Of a stretch of DNA of 64,000 bases, positions 1-9,289 are shown piece by piece; positions within the stretch are counted from its first letter, which is position 1; every line of letters starts with the position of its first letter. The DNA is from Bdellovibrio sp. ZAP7 (lineage in GTDB: Bacteria > Bdellovibrionota > UBA1018 > CAIMNF01): assembly GCA_945874535.1 (NCBI GenBank), contig CAMCGZ010000012.1, forward strand, positions 1 through 64,000. The letters run 5' to 3'. Below the pieces are notes generated by a model. That model searched no databases and was not told where the DNA came from. It saw only the letters and a program-made list of their open reading frames with translations. The position numbers and the translations under genes are program-made.

Positions 1-4
1 AAAG

Positions 5-385
5 GTGTTTAGGAGCTGTAGTCCTATGAGTGAAGTAAGAAAAAGAAAACGTAAATTTGAGCTGAGCTTTAAGAAGCAGGTGGTCCAGGAGGTGGAGTCG
101 GGCAACATAAGCCTCTCTGCTGCCGCCCGGAAACATGAGCTGTCGCCAAACCTCATCAACCAGTGGCGGGACAAGTTCCGTACCGGGACGCTGGCTGACA
201 AGCCGTCTAAACGGGAGCGAGAACTTGAGAAAGAACTCGAACGTTACAAAGTGTTGCTCGCTGAGGCGCACGCGGATCGCGAGTTTTTAAAAAAGTTGGA
301 CGACCACTCTCGTCGGCTGAAAAAACAAGATACTGTCGTGATCACGGGCCTGAACATCGATCAATATCGGACAAATGTAAAATAA
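5..385 (+). CDS. IS3-family transposase OrfA (HTH)
   Basis: [48 protein letters not shown]_Tnp_1-like motif; coiled-coil C-terminus. Confidence 0.9.
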   Translation: MFRSCSPMSEVRKRKRKFELSFKKQVVQEVESGNISLSAAARKHELSPNLINQWRDKFRTGTLADKPSKRERELEKELERYKVLLAEAHADREFLKKLDDHSRRLKKQDTVVITGLNIDQYRTNVK

Positions 386-1221
386 TGGGCCTCGCAAAAA
401 GCACGTATTACTACCGGCTCAAGCAAGAGCCTAAGGCGAAGTTGCGTGAAGAGGCGGACGCTATGGTCAAAGATTTGATTGATCATGTTCACATCGACTT
501 TCCGATTTATGGGTATCGCAAGCGGCACCAAGAGCTTAAGCGGCGGGGTGTTGTGATCAACGAGAAGAAAATAAGCAGAATTCAGCGTAAATTCGGATTA
601 TTTGCAACTCAGGTTCGCAAGTGGATCAAGACGACAGACTCGACCCACAAGCTAAAAAAATATCCGAAGCTCCTGATGCCTGCCTTAAGGATAACGAACA
701 TGAATGAGGTGTGGGTCTCTGATATCACCTACGTTCGGATTTTAACGGGGTTTATCTTCGTCGCCATTATCTTGGATTTATTCTCCCGAAAAGTCGTTGG
801 CTGGGCGATTAGCAAGCGGATCAATGCGGAACTCGCAGTAACTGCACTGAAGATGGCGATACAGAATCGGAAGCCAGGTCCAGACTGCATTCATCACTCT
901 GACCAAGGAGTACAATACTGCTCGAAGGAGTACATCGAGATTTTAGACGAATGGAAATTCCGAGTATCGATGTCGCGGAAAGGGAACCCCTACGATAATG
1001 CGTGGGCCGAAAGCTTTATGAAAATATTGAAATACGAGGAGATTTACCTCTCTGAGTACGAGACCTATGAAGACGTGGTGAATCGGTTGCCGCGCTTTAT
1101 TGATGAGATTTACAACCGAAAACGAATCCACTCGGCCATTGGCTACTTGACGCCAGAGGAATTTGAGTTAAGGTTCACGAAACAAAAACCGGAGTCCAGC
1201 CCTACACAAAACTCAGGTTAA
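385..1221 (+). CDS. IS3-family transposase OrfB (integrase core)
   Basis: HTH_21-like N-terminus ([22 protein letters not shown]) and rve core ([11 protein letters not shown]...[11 protein letters not shown]...[11 protein letters not shown]); TAATG overlap with OrfA. Confidence 0.93.
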   Translation: MGLAKSTYYYRLKQEPKAKLREEADAMVKDLIDHVHIDFPIYGYRKRHQELKRRGVVINEKKISRIQRKFGLFATQVRKWIKTTDSTHKLKKYPKLLMPALRITNMNEVWVSDITYVRILTGFIFVAIILDLFSRKVVGWAISKRINAELAVTALKMAIQNRKPGPDCIHHSDQGVQYCSKEYIEILDEWKFRVSMSRKGNPYDNAWAESFMKILKYEEIYLSEYETYEDVVNRLPRFIDEIYNRKRIHSAIGYLTPEEFELRFTKQKPESSPTQNSG

Positions 1222-1248
1222 ACTGTCCAAGGTTCGGAGCGCGGTCCA

Positions 1249-1329
1249 CCGATTGCTCTTAAGTTGAGTTACCAGATTAATGGTCGTCCCATAGAACAAA
1301 TCATTGAATTGAATGAACGCGATGACTAA
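1249..1329 (+). pseudogene. 3'-terminal fragment of a gene apparently interrupted by the IS
   Basis: Open frame PIALKLSYQINGRPIEQIIELNERDD-stop immediately after the inferred IS end, with no start of its own. Confidence 0.35.
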
Positions 1330-1356
1330 GTTCTTAAACTTAAAGCCGTAAAGATC

Positions 1357-2004
1357 TTACAAAAACTTCCAACCTAAATATATACCCCAAAAATCTTGAT
1401 GGCGCCAACTAACGTAGTCTCCAGAGTAATTAAATTTTTGCGTAAGATAATAGGCACCGTATTTAAATGCTTTTTTACCAAGATCCAGAGACACTCGGTG
1501 AGTTATCATTTTACCAGGCATATCAAGCCCCTCAATCTTAGCGCCAGGATAATGGTAGTAACGAAAGTCATAAGATAAAAATCGAGAATTAATCCGCGAA
1601 CCCAAAACAGCTTCTACCGAATTAATTTCCTTAAACTCCACAACTGTTCCATTAAGATATCCTGCCATTCTTTTTTGAGACGATCCTCCGGCCATGAAAG
1701 AAAATGAATTCTCCAAAGATCCGAACTGTTTGCCAAATATTAAATCAAAGGCAGTTTCACTCGCAGGGGAACCTTCGTTAAAATCAAGATTTAAACTTTG
1801 CCAATTGGTTGAAATAAAGAAAGCGTTTTTGAAAAGGTGTTCAAAGCCGAGCTCATAACCACTAATAGAATTTTTAGACGTTGCCTCAACTGTGCCTAGA
1901 CCAAAGTTAGAGATTGTTGATCCGGAGAGATAACCCACTTTGAAGGTTCCGGCGTTTGCAAAATTAACAATAATTAAAAATTTAAAAAGTAAAATTGTAA
2001 TCAA
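1357..2004 (-). CDS. hypothetical exported / beta-barrel-like protein
   Basis: N-terminal signal-like MITILLFKFLIIVNFANAG; alternating aromatic beta-strand pattern ending in ...IYLGWKFL; AT-rich region. Confidence 0.55.
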   Translation of the reverse strand: MITILLFKFLIIVNFANAGTFKVGYLSGSTISNFGLGTVEATSKNSISGYELGFEHLFKNAFFISTNWQSLNLDFNEGSPASETAFDLIFGKQFGSLENSFSFMAGGSSQKRMAGYLNGTVVEFKEINSVEAVLGSRINSRFLSYDFRYYHYPGAKIEGLDMPGKMITHRVSLDLGKKAFKYGAYYLTQKFNYSGDYVSWRHQDFWGIYLGWKFL

Positions 2005-2185
2005 AACTGTACCCTGTTTTTATAATTAATCAGTTCACTAAGACACAGCAACATTTTAAAGAATCTTTAATAAAGAGTCAATTTGTCAAAAAAGGAGCAA
2101 AAATTTCCGCCAAAAAGAAACAAAGTGTGGTTTTCTCTCCAAGGCAATTAATGTTAGTAAGATTTTTTTATGAAATAGAATAAAC

Positions 2186-2644
2186 TTATCTGACTTCGAC
2201 AAGACCCTTCATATTTTGAAGAATTTTGTTTTCAGATGTCCAAACCGATGAAGCAATTTGGGACTCGCGTATCTTAAATTCGCAACTACTACTTTTAGGG
2301 TTCCACCTGTACCCGACTATGGTATTCACATGCCCAAAAGTCATATTACCTAAAGCGTATCCTTGGGATAAATGTAATAGGATTCGCTGGCGCAGTTTAT
2401 TCTTCAAAGTTTTTGCATCCATATTAGAACTATACTTAAATAGAGCAAACTCAAGCTCCCCTTTAAATCTGGGCGCGGTCCACTTCCTAGATTTGATTTT
2501 AGTTTTGTCACAAATAAAGCTAATACTGCACCCAGTCTCTTCTGCAACGGCTCGCACTGAGCCGTAAAGCCTCAATAGGTCTTTCAATTCATTAGTGGAA
2601 AGGATTTTGGGTTCAGGATAAACTTCTAGCTCGAATATAACCAC
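2186..2644 (-). CDS. hypothetical protein, possible HTH DNA-binding N-terminus
   Basis: LKDLLRLYGSVRAVAEETGCSISFICDKTKIKSRKW resembles an HTH; AT-rich accessory region. Confidence 0.5.
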   Translation of the reverse strand: MVIFELEVYPEPKILSTNELKDLLRLYGSVRAVAEETGCSISFICDKTKIKSRKWTAPRFKGELEFALFKYSSNMDAKTLKNKLRQRILLHLSQGYALGNMTFGHVNTIVGYRWNPKSSSCEFKIRESQIASSVWTSENKILQNMKGLVEVR

Positions 2645-2840
2645 GGCAGGGTGTTCGCCAACTTTAGCGTTCTCTCCGCCACTTTACCCCCAACCTCACA
2701 TTTCAATTCCGGATCCGTGGTCACGGCGTTCTCCTCCGGGGGAACTGAGTCGTCGAACTCCGTGCCCCAGGCTCCGGATTGCAAAAGACTTGCGGGGTAA
2801 AGTGGCGGAGAGACGGGGAGAGTTGGGCGCCAGCGCTACC
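2645..2840. repeat. long imperfect palindrome with a perfect 20-bp inverted-repeat core
   Basis: TCTCTCCGCCACTTTACCCC (2671-2690) is exactly complementary to GGGGTAAAGTGGCGGAGAGA (2794-2813); imperfect pairing extends inward and outward. Confidence 0.7.
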
Positions 2841-3087
2841 CCTTGATCGACCCATCCATCCGTTGCATTCTCGACTTGAAAACACCGATCTTGAATCCTC
2901 GTGCCTCACGGTTCTTCAGGCTCCCGTGTTCGCGAACGCGCTTGCGCCAAGCGGCGAATCTCCGGGGTCGAAGTTCTCTCCTCATGAAGGCAATGGTCTC
3001 AGTCTCGTTCAGTCCGAACTGTTCGAGTATGGCATCAAAGGGGGTGCGATCTTCCCAAGCCATTCGGATCAATCGTTCCTTGTTCAT
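2836..3087 (-). CDS. TIGR03643/DUF2805-like protein
   Basis: MAWEDRTPFDAILEQFGLNETETIAFMRRELRPRRFAAWRKRV matches remembered family pattern. Confidence 0.75.
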   Translation of the reverse strand: MNKERLIRMAWEDRTPFDAILEQFGLNETETIAFMRRELRPRRFAAWRKRVREHGSLKNREARGFKIGVFKSRMQRMDGSIKG

Positions 3088-3142
3088 GGCCTATCATTTA
3101 AATACTTTCCGGCATGAAGTGCGAGTGTGCTAAGCTCCAGAA

Positions 3143-3517
3143 ATGGATCAACGACTACCTAGCGGTTGGAGTCAGGGCGAACGTGAGTTTTATGTGTCCA
3201 TCACCGGTCTGAGAGCCAAGGGCTTACTCGGATTCTTGAGTTTCATCCGGCACGCGATTCCCTCTAAGGTTCAGGCCGAGTCGGCACCGGGTGTCCTCCA
3301 TGTTTCGGTAAAGAGAGTCAACGGCATTCAGCACACTTTGACAGCTTGGGAGAGCGAAGCGCACATGAGGCGCTTTGTTTACAGTGGTCCTCACAAACAG
3401 GCGATTCGGGTTTTCAGGAAAATCGCTACCGGTAAGACTCTAGGATATGTCACCAGGGTGTTACCGCTCTGGAGCGAGGTTCATGAAATCTGGAGAACCC
3501 AGGGTAGGGAATACTGA
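3143..3517 (+). CDS. hypothetical protein, monooxygenase-like (ABM/DUF3291-like) fold
   Basis: ORF with YVSITGLRAKGLLGFLSFIRHA...LTAWESEAHMRRFVYSGPHKQAI pattern. Confidence 0.6.
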   Translation: MDQRLPSGWSQGEREFYVSITGLRAKGLLGFLSFIRHAIPSKVQAESAPGVLHVSVKRVNGIQHTLTAWESEAHMRRFVYSGPHKQAIRVFRKIATGKTLGYVTRVLPLWSEVHEIWRTQGREY

Positions 3518-3601
3518 CAGAATCGAAGGCCCGTCAAAAATAAGTCATGTCAAGGATCTGTTCGCATTAAGTCGCAACCATTTAGGATTCCGGTGCAATC
3601 T

Positions 3602-3616
3602 CGGTTGAATCAACCG
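3602..3616. promoter_or_regulatory. 15-bp perfect inverted repeat upstream of porin (putative operator)
   Basis: CGGTTGA-A-TCAACCG. Confidence 0.3.
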
Positions 3617-3698
3617 GCGATTTGACTGAACATAAGGTCATGATCAAAAACTTCATGCTCCTGCTTGTCTGGCCCTTTGCGCCTTCCAAAATGATTCT

Positions 3699-5108
3699 TT
3701 GGCTGCAAAGTCTTCGCCTTGCCTGAAAGTCCAAGTCCTCGATGACTCTTGCAAGTCAGCATCGTTTCAAGTCGACATCGAATCGTGTAACGACGCTCTG
3801 TTGAATGTACAGGTTGAGCGCTGCAATAAGGATTCAGCTATCTTGAGTGTTCGTGGAAAAGTGCGGGATTATCGAGTGACACTGAAGTCAGGAACGGAGG
3901 CATGGCAAACCACGTGGCAGATAGAAAACGAGCAGAGAATTCCTCACCGGCGAAGTGAGAAAACCATGCAAAAAACGGCGAATGAAAGAACGCCACCCCC
4001 TGCTGCAACTCTTTTGGTTCCGGCCACAGAGGCCGATCGGTCGGCTCAGCCATCGGAGCAAACGATCTCCTCTGCCATCACCTTTCAGGGACATCTCGAT
4101 ATCTATGCGGGTGTCAACTTCAACAATCCGGGCACCGGACTTTCCGGGATGCAAAACAACCTCAGGTATTATGATCTATACGCAAACCAAGTCAGCCTCC
4201 AACTCGCAGAGCTAACGATCAAACATGTCAGAAAAGAAACCTCCTTCCTGCTGGATCTCGATTTCGGAAACTTTGCCGACATGAATGTCCAGCCGATTCA
4301 GCTCACCCCATCAGGAGGCCCCGCGTTCGGTGCGGCCAATGAGTTGACCAAGCATATCGGACAGGCGATTCTCACCTACACGCCGGCAAAGGCGCCCAGA
4401 TGGCTATTTGAGATCGGAAAACTCCCGACCCATGTCGGTCTTGAACTCATGAAGTCCAAAGACAACTGGAACTACTCCCGTTCCACTTTGTTCAGTTTCG
4501 GGGGTCCTTTCTGGCACACGGGCGTTCATGTGGGATATTCGTTGATTCCAAACCAATTGAGCCTAGGAACCTATCTGTATAATGGTTGGGGTACTGTCAA
4601 TGACACCAACTTCGTACCGACCTATGGACTCCAGCTGAAGTGGGTTCCGAATGAGAGATTCACCTGGATCTACAATGCCATTACGGGGCCTGAACAACCC
4701 AGTAACAATCAGCAGTGGAAAACCCTTCATGAGACCAACCTGAGTTACACCATCAACCCGACGCTTTCTGTTGCTTCGGACTTTCTCTATGGCTTTGAAC
4801 AGCAAGTCAGTGGGCCAGATGCGATTTGGTATGGTGCCCAGGTAGGCCTGAAATGGCAGACTTCCCCGACGTTTTACCTCAGCCCTCGCGTAGAGTTTTT
4901 TCGCGATCCGGTCGGCTATGCCCTGGGAGGCGGGAATCAAACGCATTCTACCTACACATTGACCAATTCCTACCTGGTGTCCGAGGGGTTCGAGGTCCGA
5001 CTCGAATTCAGGATGGATCAGTCGACATCACCGACACGATTCATCACCAGAACCGGGACTTCATCAAGCCAGCCAACGGCCGTCCTCGGCATGTTGTACA
5101 CCATGTGA
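3699..5108 (+). CDS. porin / outer-membrane beta-barrel protein (signal peptide appears in a different frame, 3640-)
   Basis: Beta-barrel-like pattern (AYxNFNNPGTG..., LFEIGKLPTHVG, SPRVEFFRDPVG...), in-frame TTG start; upstream ATG at 3640 encodes MIKNFMLLLVWPFA in another frame. Confidence 0.75.
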   Translation: MAAKSSPCLKVQVLDDSCKSASFQVDIESCNDALLNVQVERCNKDSAILSVRGKVRDYRVTLKSGTEAWQTTWQIENEQRIPHRRSEKTMQKTANERTPPPAATLLVPATEADRSAQPSEQTISSAITFQGHLDIYAGVNFNNPGTGLSGMQNNLRYYDLYANQVSLQLAELTIKHVRKETSFLLDLDFGNFADMNVQPIQLTPSGGPAFGAANELTKHIGQAILTYTPAKAPRWLFEIGKLPTHVGLELMKSKDNWNYSRSTLFSFGGPFWHTGVHVGYSLIPNQLSLGTYLYNGWGTVNDTNFVPTYGLQLKWVPNERFTWIYNAITGPEQPSNNQQWKTLHETNLSYTINPTLSVASDFLYGFEQQVSGPDAIWYGAQVGLKWQTSPTFYLSPRVEFFRDPVGYALGGGNQTHSTYTLTNSYLVSEGFEVRLEFRMDQSTSPTRFITRTGTSSSQPTAVLGMLYTM

Positions 5109-5145
5109 GCACTCGGTTTCAGTTAACAAATCAATGGAATAGAAT

Positions 5146-7143
5146 ATGAGCAAAATCTCCCTCAGTCTGAAGCAAAAAATCGTGGTTCTGGTTCTGTCAG
5201 TGACGTTGGTGCTGGGGGGCATGAGTTTTGGCATCATGAATTTCGTTTCCAGGAAGATTCAAAAGCAGCAGTTTCAGTCTTTTGAGTCACATGCCATCAG
5301 TCTTGGGGATGCCATCGGTGCCCAATTCTACGAACGGTATGGCGACGTTCAGACGTTCTCGATTTCGCCGGCGATTCAATCCCCGAGCAGGCAAGTTATT
5401 ATCGATACCTTGAACGCCTTTTCCGCTCTTTACGGGATCTATGACCTGATCCTGATTGTCGATAGAAACGGCAGATTGGTCGCCGTGAACTCAAAGGGGC
5501 CGGATGGGAAGGCGTTGAATGTCGACCCTTTGTACAAAAAGAACTTCTCGAGTGAAGTTTGGTTCAAGAAAGTCTTGAGTGGTGAGTTGACTTCAGACAG
5601 TCAGAAGGGATTCTCAGGCACCTACTTCGAAGACGCTCTCATTGACCCATTTACCTCGGAGGTTTTCGGAGAGCGTCGCCTGGGGAATAGCTTCAGTGCG
5701 CCAATCAAGGATTCAAATGGAAAAGTCATTGGTGTGATTTCCAATCGTGCCGGTGCTAGGTGGTTCGAGGCGGCAATCAAGGATCTCTTCCGTGGGCTGA
5801 AGAAACTGGGGATCAACACAGCGGATGTCAGTCTGCTCGGAAAAGATGGGACTTTGCTGTATGAGTACACCTCCAACCCGGCCAGTGATGTGCTCGATCC
5901 GTCGCAGTACAACTGGGATCGCTTGCTTAAGCTGAACTATTTTTCGTCACCAGGCGATGGCATGAGTCGCTTGATATCAAATAACATGGGGGCTGAAAAG
6001 GTCCAGGATCCCACCGCCGGGGCATCTTATATATCCGGGTTCTCAAAAGTCACAGGTCCGAAGTTCATCGATTCCATCGGTTGGAGCGTCATGGTGCGAC
6101 AACCCTTTGAGTCGAAAGAAGGACTTTCCGAATTCTTCTATATTCGGAATGCCTATTATCTCTGTCTGGTGATTGTCGTGGTCGTGGCTTTCCTGTCGGC
6201 GTTCCGGCTTTCAAGCGTGATTTCATTCAGGTTGACACGTTTGGCAGAGACTTTGTCAAGCGGAGCCATGAATGTGGCCAATACATCGAAGAATCTGGCA
6301 TCTTCCAGTGTCGGGCTGTCTGAGTCTGCAACCGAACAAGCGGCAGCGATTCAGGAGACGGCAGCCTCTCTCGATGAGATGTCGGCCATGCTGAAATCCG
6401 CAGCCGACAATGCAAGCAAGTCGAAAGAAGTGTCGCGCAGGAGTTATGAGTTCGCCGAAAAAGGCAAGTCCTCGATTCAAGAAATGATGTCTGCGCTGAC
6501 GGTGATCAGTCAGGGCAATGATGTCGTGGTGAGTGAGGTGGAGAGCGGCAACTCCAAGATCGCTGAGATCATCAAGTTGATCGAGGAGATTGGCCAAAAA
6601 ACAAAAGTCATCAACGATATTGTTTTTCAAACCAAGCTTCTATCTTTCAATGCATCGGTTGAAGCTGCCCGGGCAGGGGAGCATGGAAAAGGTTTTGCGG
6701 TAGTCGCCGAAGAAATCGGTAGCTTGGCCCAAATGAGTGGAAGTGCAGCGACCGAGATTTCAGCCCTTCTGGATAGCAGTGTCCAGAGAGTGGATCAGAT
6801 TGTAGTCGAGACAAAAACCAACGTGAACCGGAGTGTACAGGAGGGCAAGCAATCGGTGGTGATCGGGACCGACATCGCAAAAAGGTGCCATGATTTGCTC
6901 GATGAGATCCTTGATTCGACCAAAGAGGTGGACGGAATGGTTTCACAAATTGCAGCTTCCGCCGCCCAGCAAACCCAGGGCGTGACCGAGATCACACGGG
7001 CCATGAGCCAGTTGAATGCTGCCACGGTCCAAAACACCACGATTGCGCAGCAAGAGGCGGGAACATCATCTGAGCTAGAGCGAGGTGCTGACGAGTTGAA
7101 GCGCTTGGTGGGCGAGCTCACCTTGTTGGTCAAAGGCGGCTGA
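5146..7143 (+). CDS. methyl-accepting chemotaxis protein with Cache-like periplasmic sensor
   Basis: Signalling tip [36 protein letters not shown]; two TM segments; Cache-like N-terminal domain. Confidence 0.93.
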   Translation: MSKISLSLKQKIVVLVLSVTLVLGGMSFGIMNFVSRKIQKQQFQSFESHAISLGDAIGAQFYERYGDVQTFSISPAIQSPSRQVIIDTLNAFSALYGIYDLILIVDRNGRLVAVNSKGPDGKALNVDPLYKKNFSSEVWFKKVLSGELTSDSQKGFSGTYFEDALIDPFTSEVFGERRLGNSFSAPIKDSNGKVIGVISNRAGARWFEAAIKDLFRGLKKLGINTADVSLLGKDGTLLYEYTSNPASDVLDPSQYNWDRLLKLNYFSSPGDGMSRLISNNMGAEKVQDPTAGASYISGFSKVTGPKFIDSIGWSVMVRQPFESKEGLSEFFYIRNAYYLCLVIVVVVAFLSAFRLSSVISFRLTRLAETLSSGAMNVANTSKNLASSSVGLSESATEQAAAIQETAASLDEMSAMLKSAADNASKSKEVSRRSYEFAEKGKSSIQEMMSALTVISQGNDVVVSEVESGNSKIAEIIKLIEEIGQKTKVINDIVFQTKLLSFNASVEAARAGEHGKGFAVVAEEIGSLAQMSGSAATEISALLDSSVQRVDQIVVETKTNVNRSVQEGKQSVVIGTDIAKRCHDLLDEILDSTKEVDGMVSQIAASAAQQTQGVTEITRAMSQLNAATVQNTTIAQQEAGTSSELERGADELKRLVGELTLLVKGG

Positions 7144-7208
7144 ACACTAACTGGTTTAGCCATTCTGGATCAGGATTTGGATCCACTGAGGGCCGTGGCT
7201 GTGATACC

Positions 7209-7580
7209 TTGCTCGACATGATGACACTCATCCGCAAAGTACTCGGTTTTATCATTTTGACCCTCGATCGCCTCTTCGCTCCTGCACCCGAGGTCACCCG
7301 TGCTCCTGCGGCGCAGGTAGCGCTCGACCAAAAGACCGGCACTTGGACTCTGTATCATCTCGAGGCTTGTCCCTTTTGTGTGAAAGTAAGGCGCCACATG
7401 AAGCGCCGTGCAGTCAGTATCCCGATGAAAGAGATCAACGAAGCCCCCACGCACCATCAAGAGCTGATGGCGGGTGGCAAGATCGATCAGGTGCCCTGCC
7501 TGCGCTACCGCGACGATGCAGGTGTCGAGCACTGGATGTACGAATCGAGTGACATCAATGCGTTTCTGGCCACGCTTTAA
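7209..7580 (+). CDS. glutaredoxin-like protein
   Basis: WTLYHLEACPFCVKVRRHMKRRAV...KIDQVPCLRY thioredoxin-fold motif with CPFC. Confidence 0.8.
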   Translation: MLDMMTLIRKVLGFIILTLDRLFAPAPEVTRAPAAQVALDQKTGTWTLYHLEACPFCVKVRRHMKRRAVSIPMKEINEAPTHHQELMAGGKIDQVPCLRYRDDAGVEHWMYESSDINAFLATL

Positions 7581-8025
7581 GAAGTCCACGCTGCTCAAAT
7601 GGATGAGCTACTGGCCGCCGTTTTTTGGGGCCGGGATCCGCATCCGTGAGATCTCGGATGATTTCACCTTAGTGCGGGTGGAAATGAAGCTGCGTTTCTG
7701 GAACCGAAATTATGTGGGGACCCACTTCGGTGGCTCTCTTTACTCGATGGTGGACCCCTTCTACATGCTGATGTTGATCGAGAACCTCGGGCGCGATTAC
7801 ATTGTGTGGGACAAGGCTGCGAGTATTCGATTCTTGAAACCCGGCAGGGGTAGGGTTTCGGCCGAATTCCGCTTATCCGAGCAGGACCTGGTTTCAGTGA
7901 AAGATCGTGTCTCAGAAGCCGGAAAAACCCAGGCCGAGTTTGTCGTTCAGGTTCGGGATGATTCCGGGACGGTCATTTCAGAGATTTCGAAAACCATCTA
8001 CATCAGAAAAAAGTCACGGGGCTGA
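7558..8025 (+). CDS. DUF4442-like (hotdog-fold thioesterase-like) protein
   Basis: RNYVGTHFGGSLYSMVDPFYMLMLIENLGRDYIVWDKAASIRFLKPGRG; start re-set from 7474 to MRFWPRF at 7558. Confidence 0.75.
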   Translation: MRFWPRFKKSTLLKWMSYWPPFFGAGIRIREISDDFTLVRVEMKLRFWNRNYVGTHFGGSLYSMVDPFYMLMLIENLGRDYIVWDKAASIRFLKPGRGRVSAEFRLSEQDLVSVKDRVSEAGKTQAEFVVQVRDDSGTVISEISKTIYIRKKSRG

Positions 8026-8034
8026 ATAGGATTT

Positions 8035-9096
8035 TCATCCCTCCAGGGCGTGATCCGGAGTGAGGGCGGCGGTGCCCTCCGTGTAGGGCCGGTAGTACTT
8101 GCTCAAAAATTCCGCCCGGTCATCCCGATAAGTCGAAACAATGCCCAGTTTCGACCAGAGCCGGATGATTTCAAACGCTCCATCGAACTGGTAAGGCAAG
8201 AAGCCCGAGCGAGCCGAGCTGGCATACAGGTGATGGTTATTGTGCCACTCGCCGGCCACGTATCCCGGCCAAATCTGGTTCACCGACTGGTCCTTGCGGT
8301 TGAAGTCGATCCCGTCCTGGCGGCGGTCTTTGCCGCGTCCATGGCCATCGTAGTTGAAGGTCCGGACACCAAAGGCCCAAACGCCTGCGATTCCGAAAAT
8401 GGCTACGGCCAGTGGCATTCCGCCCATCCAGTAAAAGAAGGCAAAATTACTGGCCCAATTGAGCAGGTAATGAGCCACGGTCCGGGCCGGATGCGCGACA
8501 CTTCCCCAGCGCAGGTACTGCGCGTAGGTGTTCGGCTTCACGCCGGTGTGCTCCACCATGCGGACCACGCGGGCATAATCGTTCTCAGAAAGATTGCGGG
8601 CAATCGACTGGTGATTCGCGTCCGACAAAAAGCAATAGAGCCAGCCGCCGTTCACATTATACGGATCCCAAGCCTGCTCGGAGTACTTGTGGTGCACGTG
8701 GTGCGAGACCACGTAGATTTCCTCGGGGATGACTTTGATGACGAGATTGCGAGCGATCTGGAGCCAAAAGCGATTGCTGAATTTGAAGGCGCGGTGGGTT
8801 CCGTAGCGGTGCAAATAAACGGTCCCGTGGGTGCCCATGAGCACCATGCTGTAAACCAAGCCGATGCCGAAGAGCTTCCAGGAAAAGAATTTCAGGAAGA
8901 AAAGGAAGAACACCGGTACAAAACAGAAGGTCATGAACCAACCAAACGCGGTCAGCCAGTTGCGACGGTCCCGGAGGGGATTCATGCGGTAAGAAAATTC
9001 GCGCCACAGGGCGGACTGGGGCGGGCGGGTGAAGCTCCCCTCGCTATTGGTGAATCCGTAGTGCGGCCGATCCAGCACGGTTTGTAAAAAGCACAT
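8035..9096 (-). CDS. fatty acid (acyl-CoA/acyl-lipid) desaturase
   Basis: His boxes HRYGTHR, HHVHHKYSEQ, EWHNNHH; multiple TM segments. Confidence 0.88.
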   Translation of the reverse strand: MCFLQTVLDRPHYGFTNSEGSFTRPPQSALWREFSYRMNPLRDRRNWLTAFGWFMTFCFVPVFFLFFLKFFSWKLFGIGLVYSMVLMGTHGTVYLHRYGTHRAFKFSNRFWLQIARNLVIKVIPEEIYVVSHHVHHKYSEQAWDPYNVNGGWLYCFLSDANHQSIARNLSENDYARVVRMVEHTGVKPNTYAQYLRWGSVAHPARTVAHYLLNWASNFAFFYWMGGMPLAVAIFGIAGVWAFGVRTFNYDGHGRGKDRRQDGIDFNRKDQSVNQIWPGYVAGEWHNNHHLYASSARSGFLPYQFDGAFEIIRLWSKLGIVSTYRDDRAEFLSKYYRPYTEGTAALTPDHALEG

Positions 9097-9289
9097 CTCT
9101 GACCCCTTCCCGTTGAGTTCCTCGGGAGTCTAAGGGAGGGGGGGGGATTCCTCCAGTGAAAAGTAAGGTTTTTGGGCAATTCCGAGAGATTCAAACGCCT
9201 CAAGTCGATTGAGTTAGATTTGAGGAGGGCACTCAGGGTCGAATGGGACACAGATTGGAGGCCCCCCTGAAATCATCTATTCTAATGGA

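Larger units (their letters stand above)
1..1248 (+). mobile_element. IS3-family insertion sequence (left end outside window)
   Basis: orfA (HTH) and orfB (rve/DDE) in IS3 arrangement. The sequence after orfB, AAACTGTCCAAGGTTCGGAGCGCGGTCCA, looks like an IS3-type right terminal repeat ending near 1248. The exact end is inferred. Confidence 0.8.

Noticed and set aside
2779-3133. + strand ORFs over the palindrome and the TIGR03643-like gene
   Set aside because: No family resemblance; the - strand ORF 2836-3087 matches a known small family.
8050-9087. 345-aa + strand ORF opposite the desaturase
   Set aside because: Shadow ORF in GC-biased DNA; the - strand has clear desaturase His boxes.
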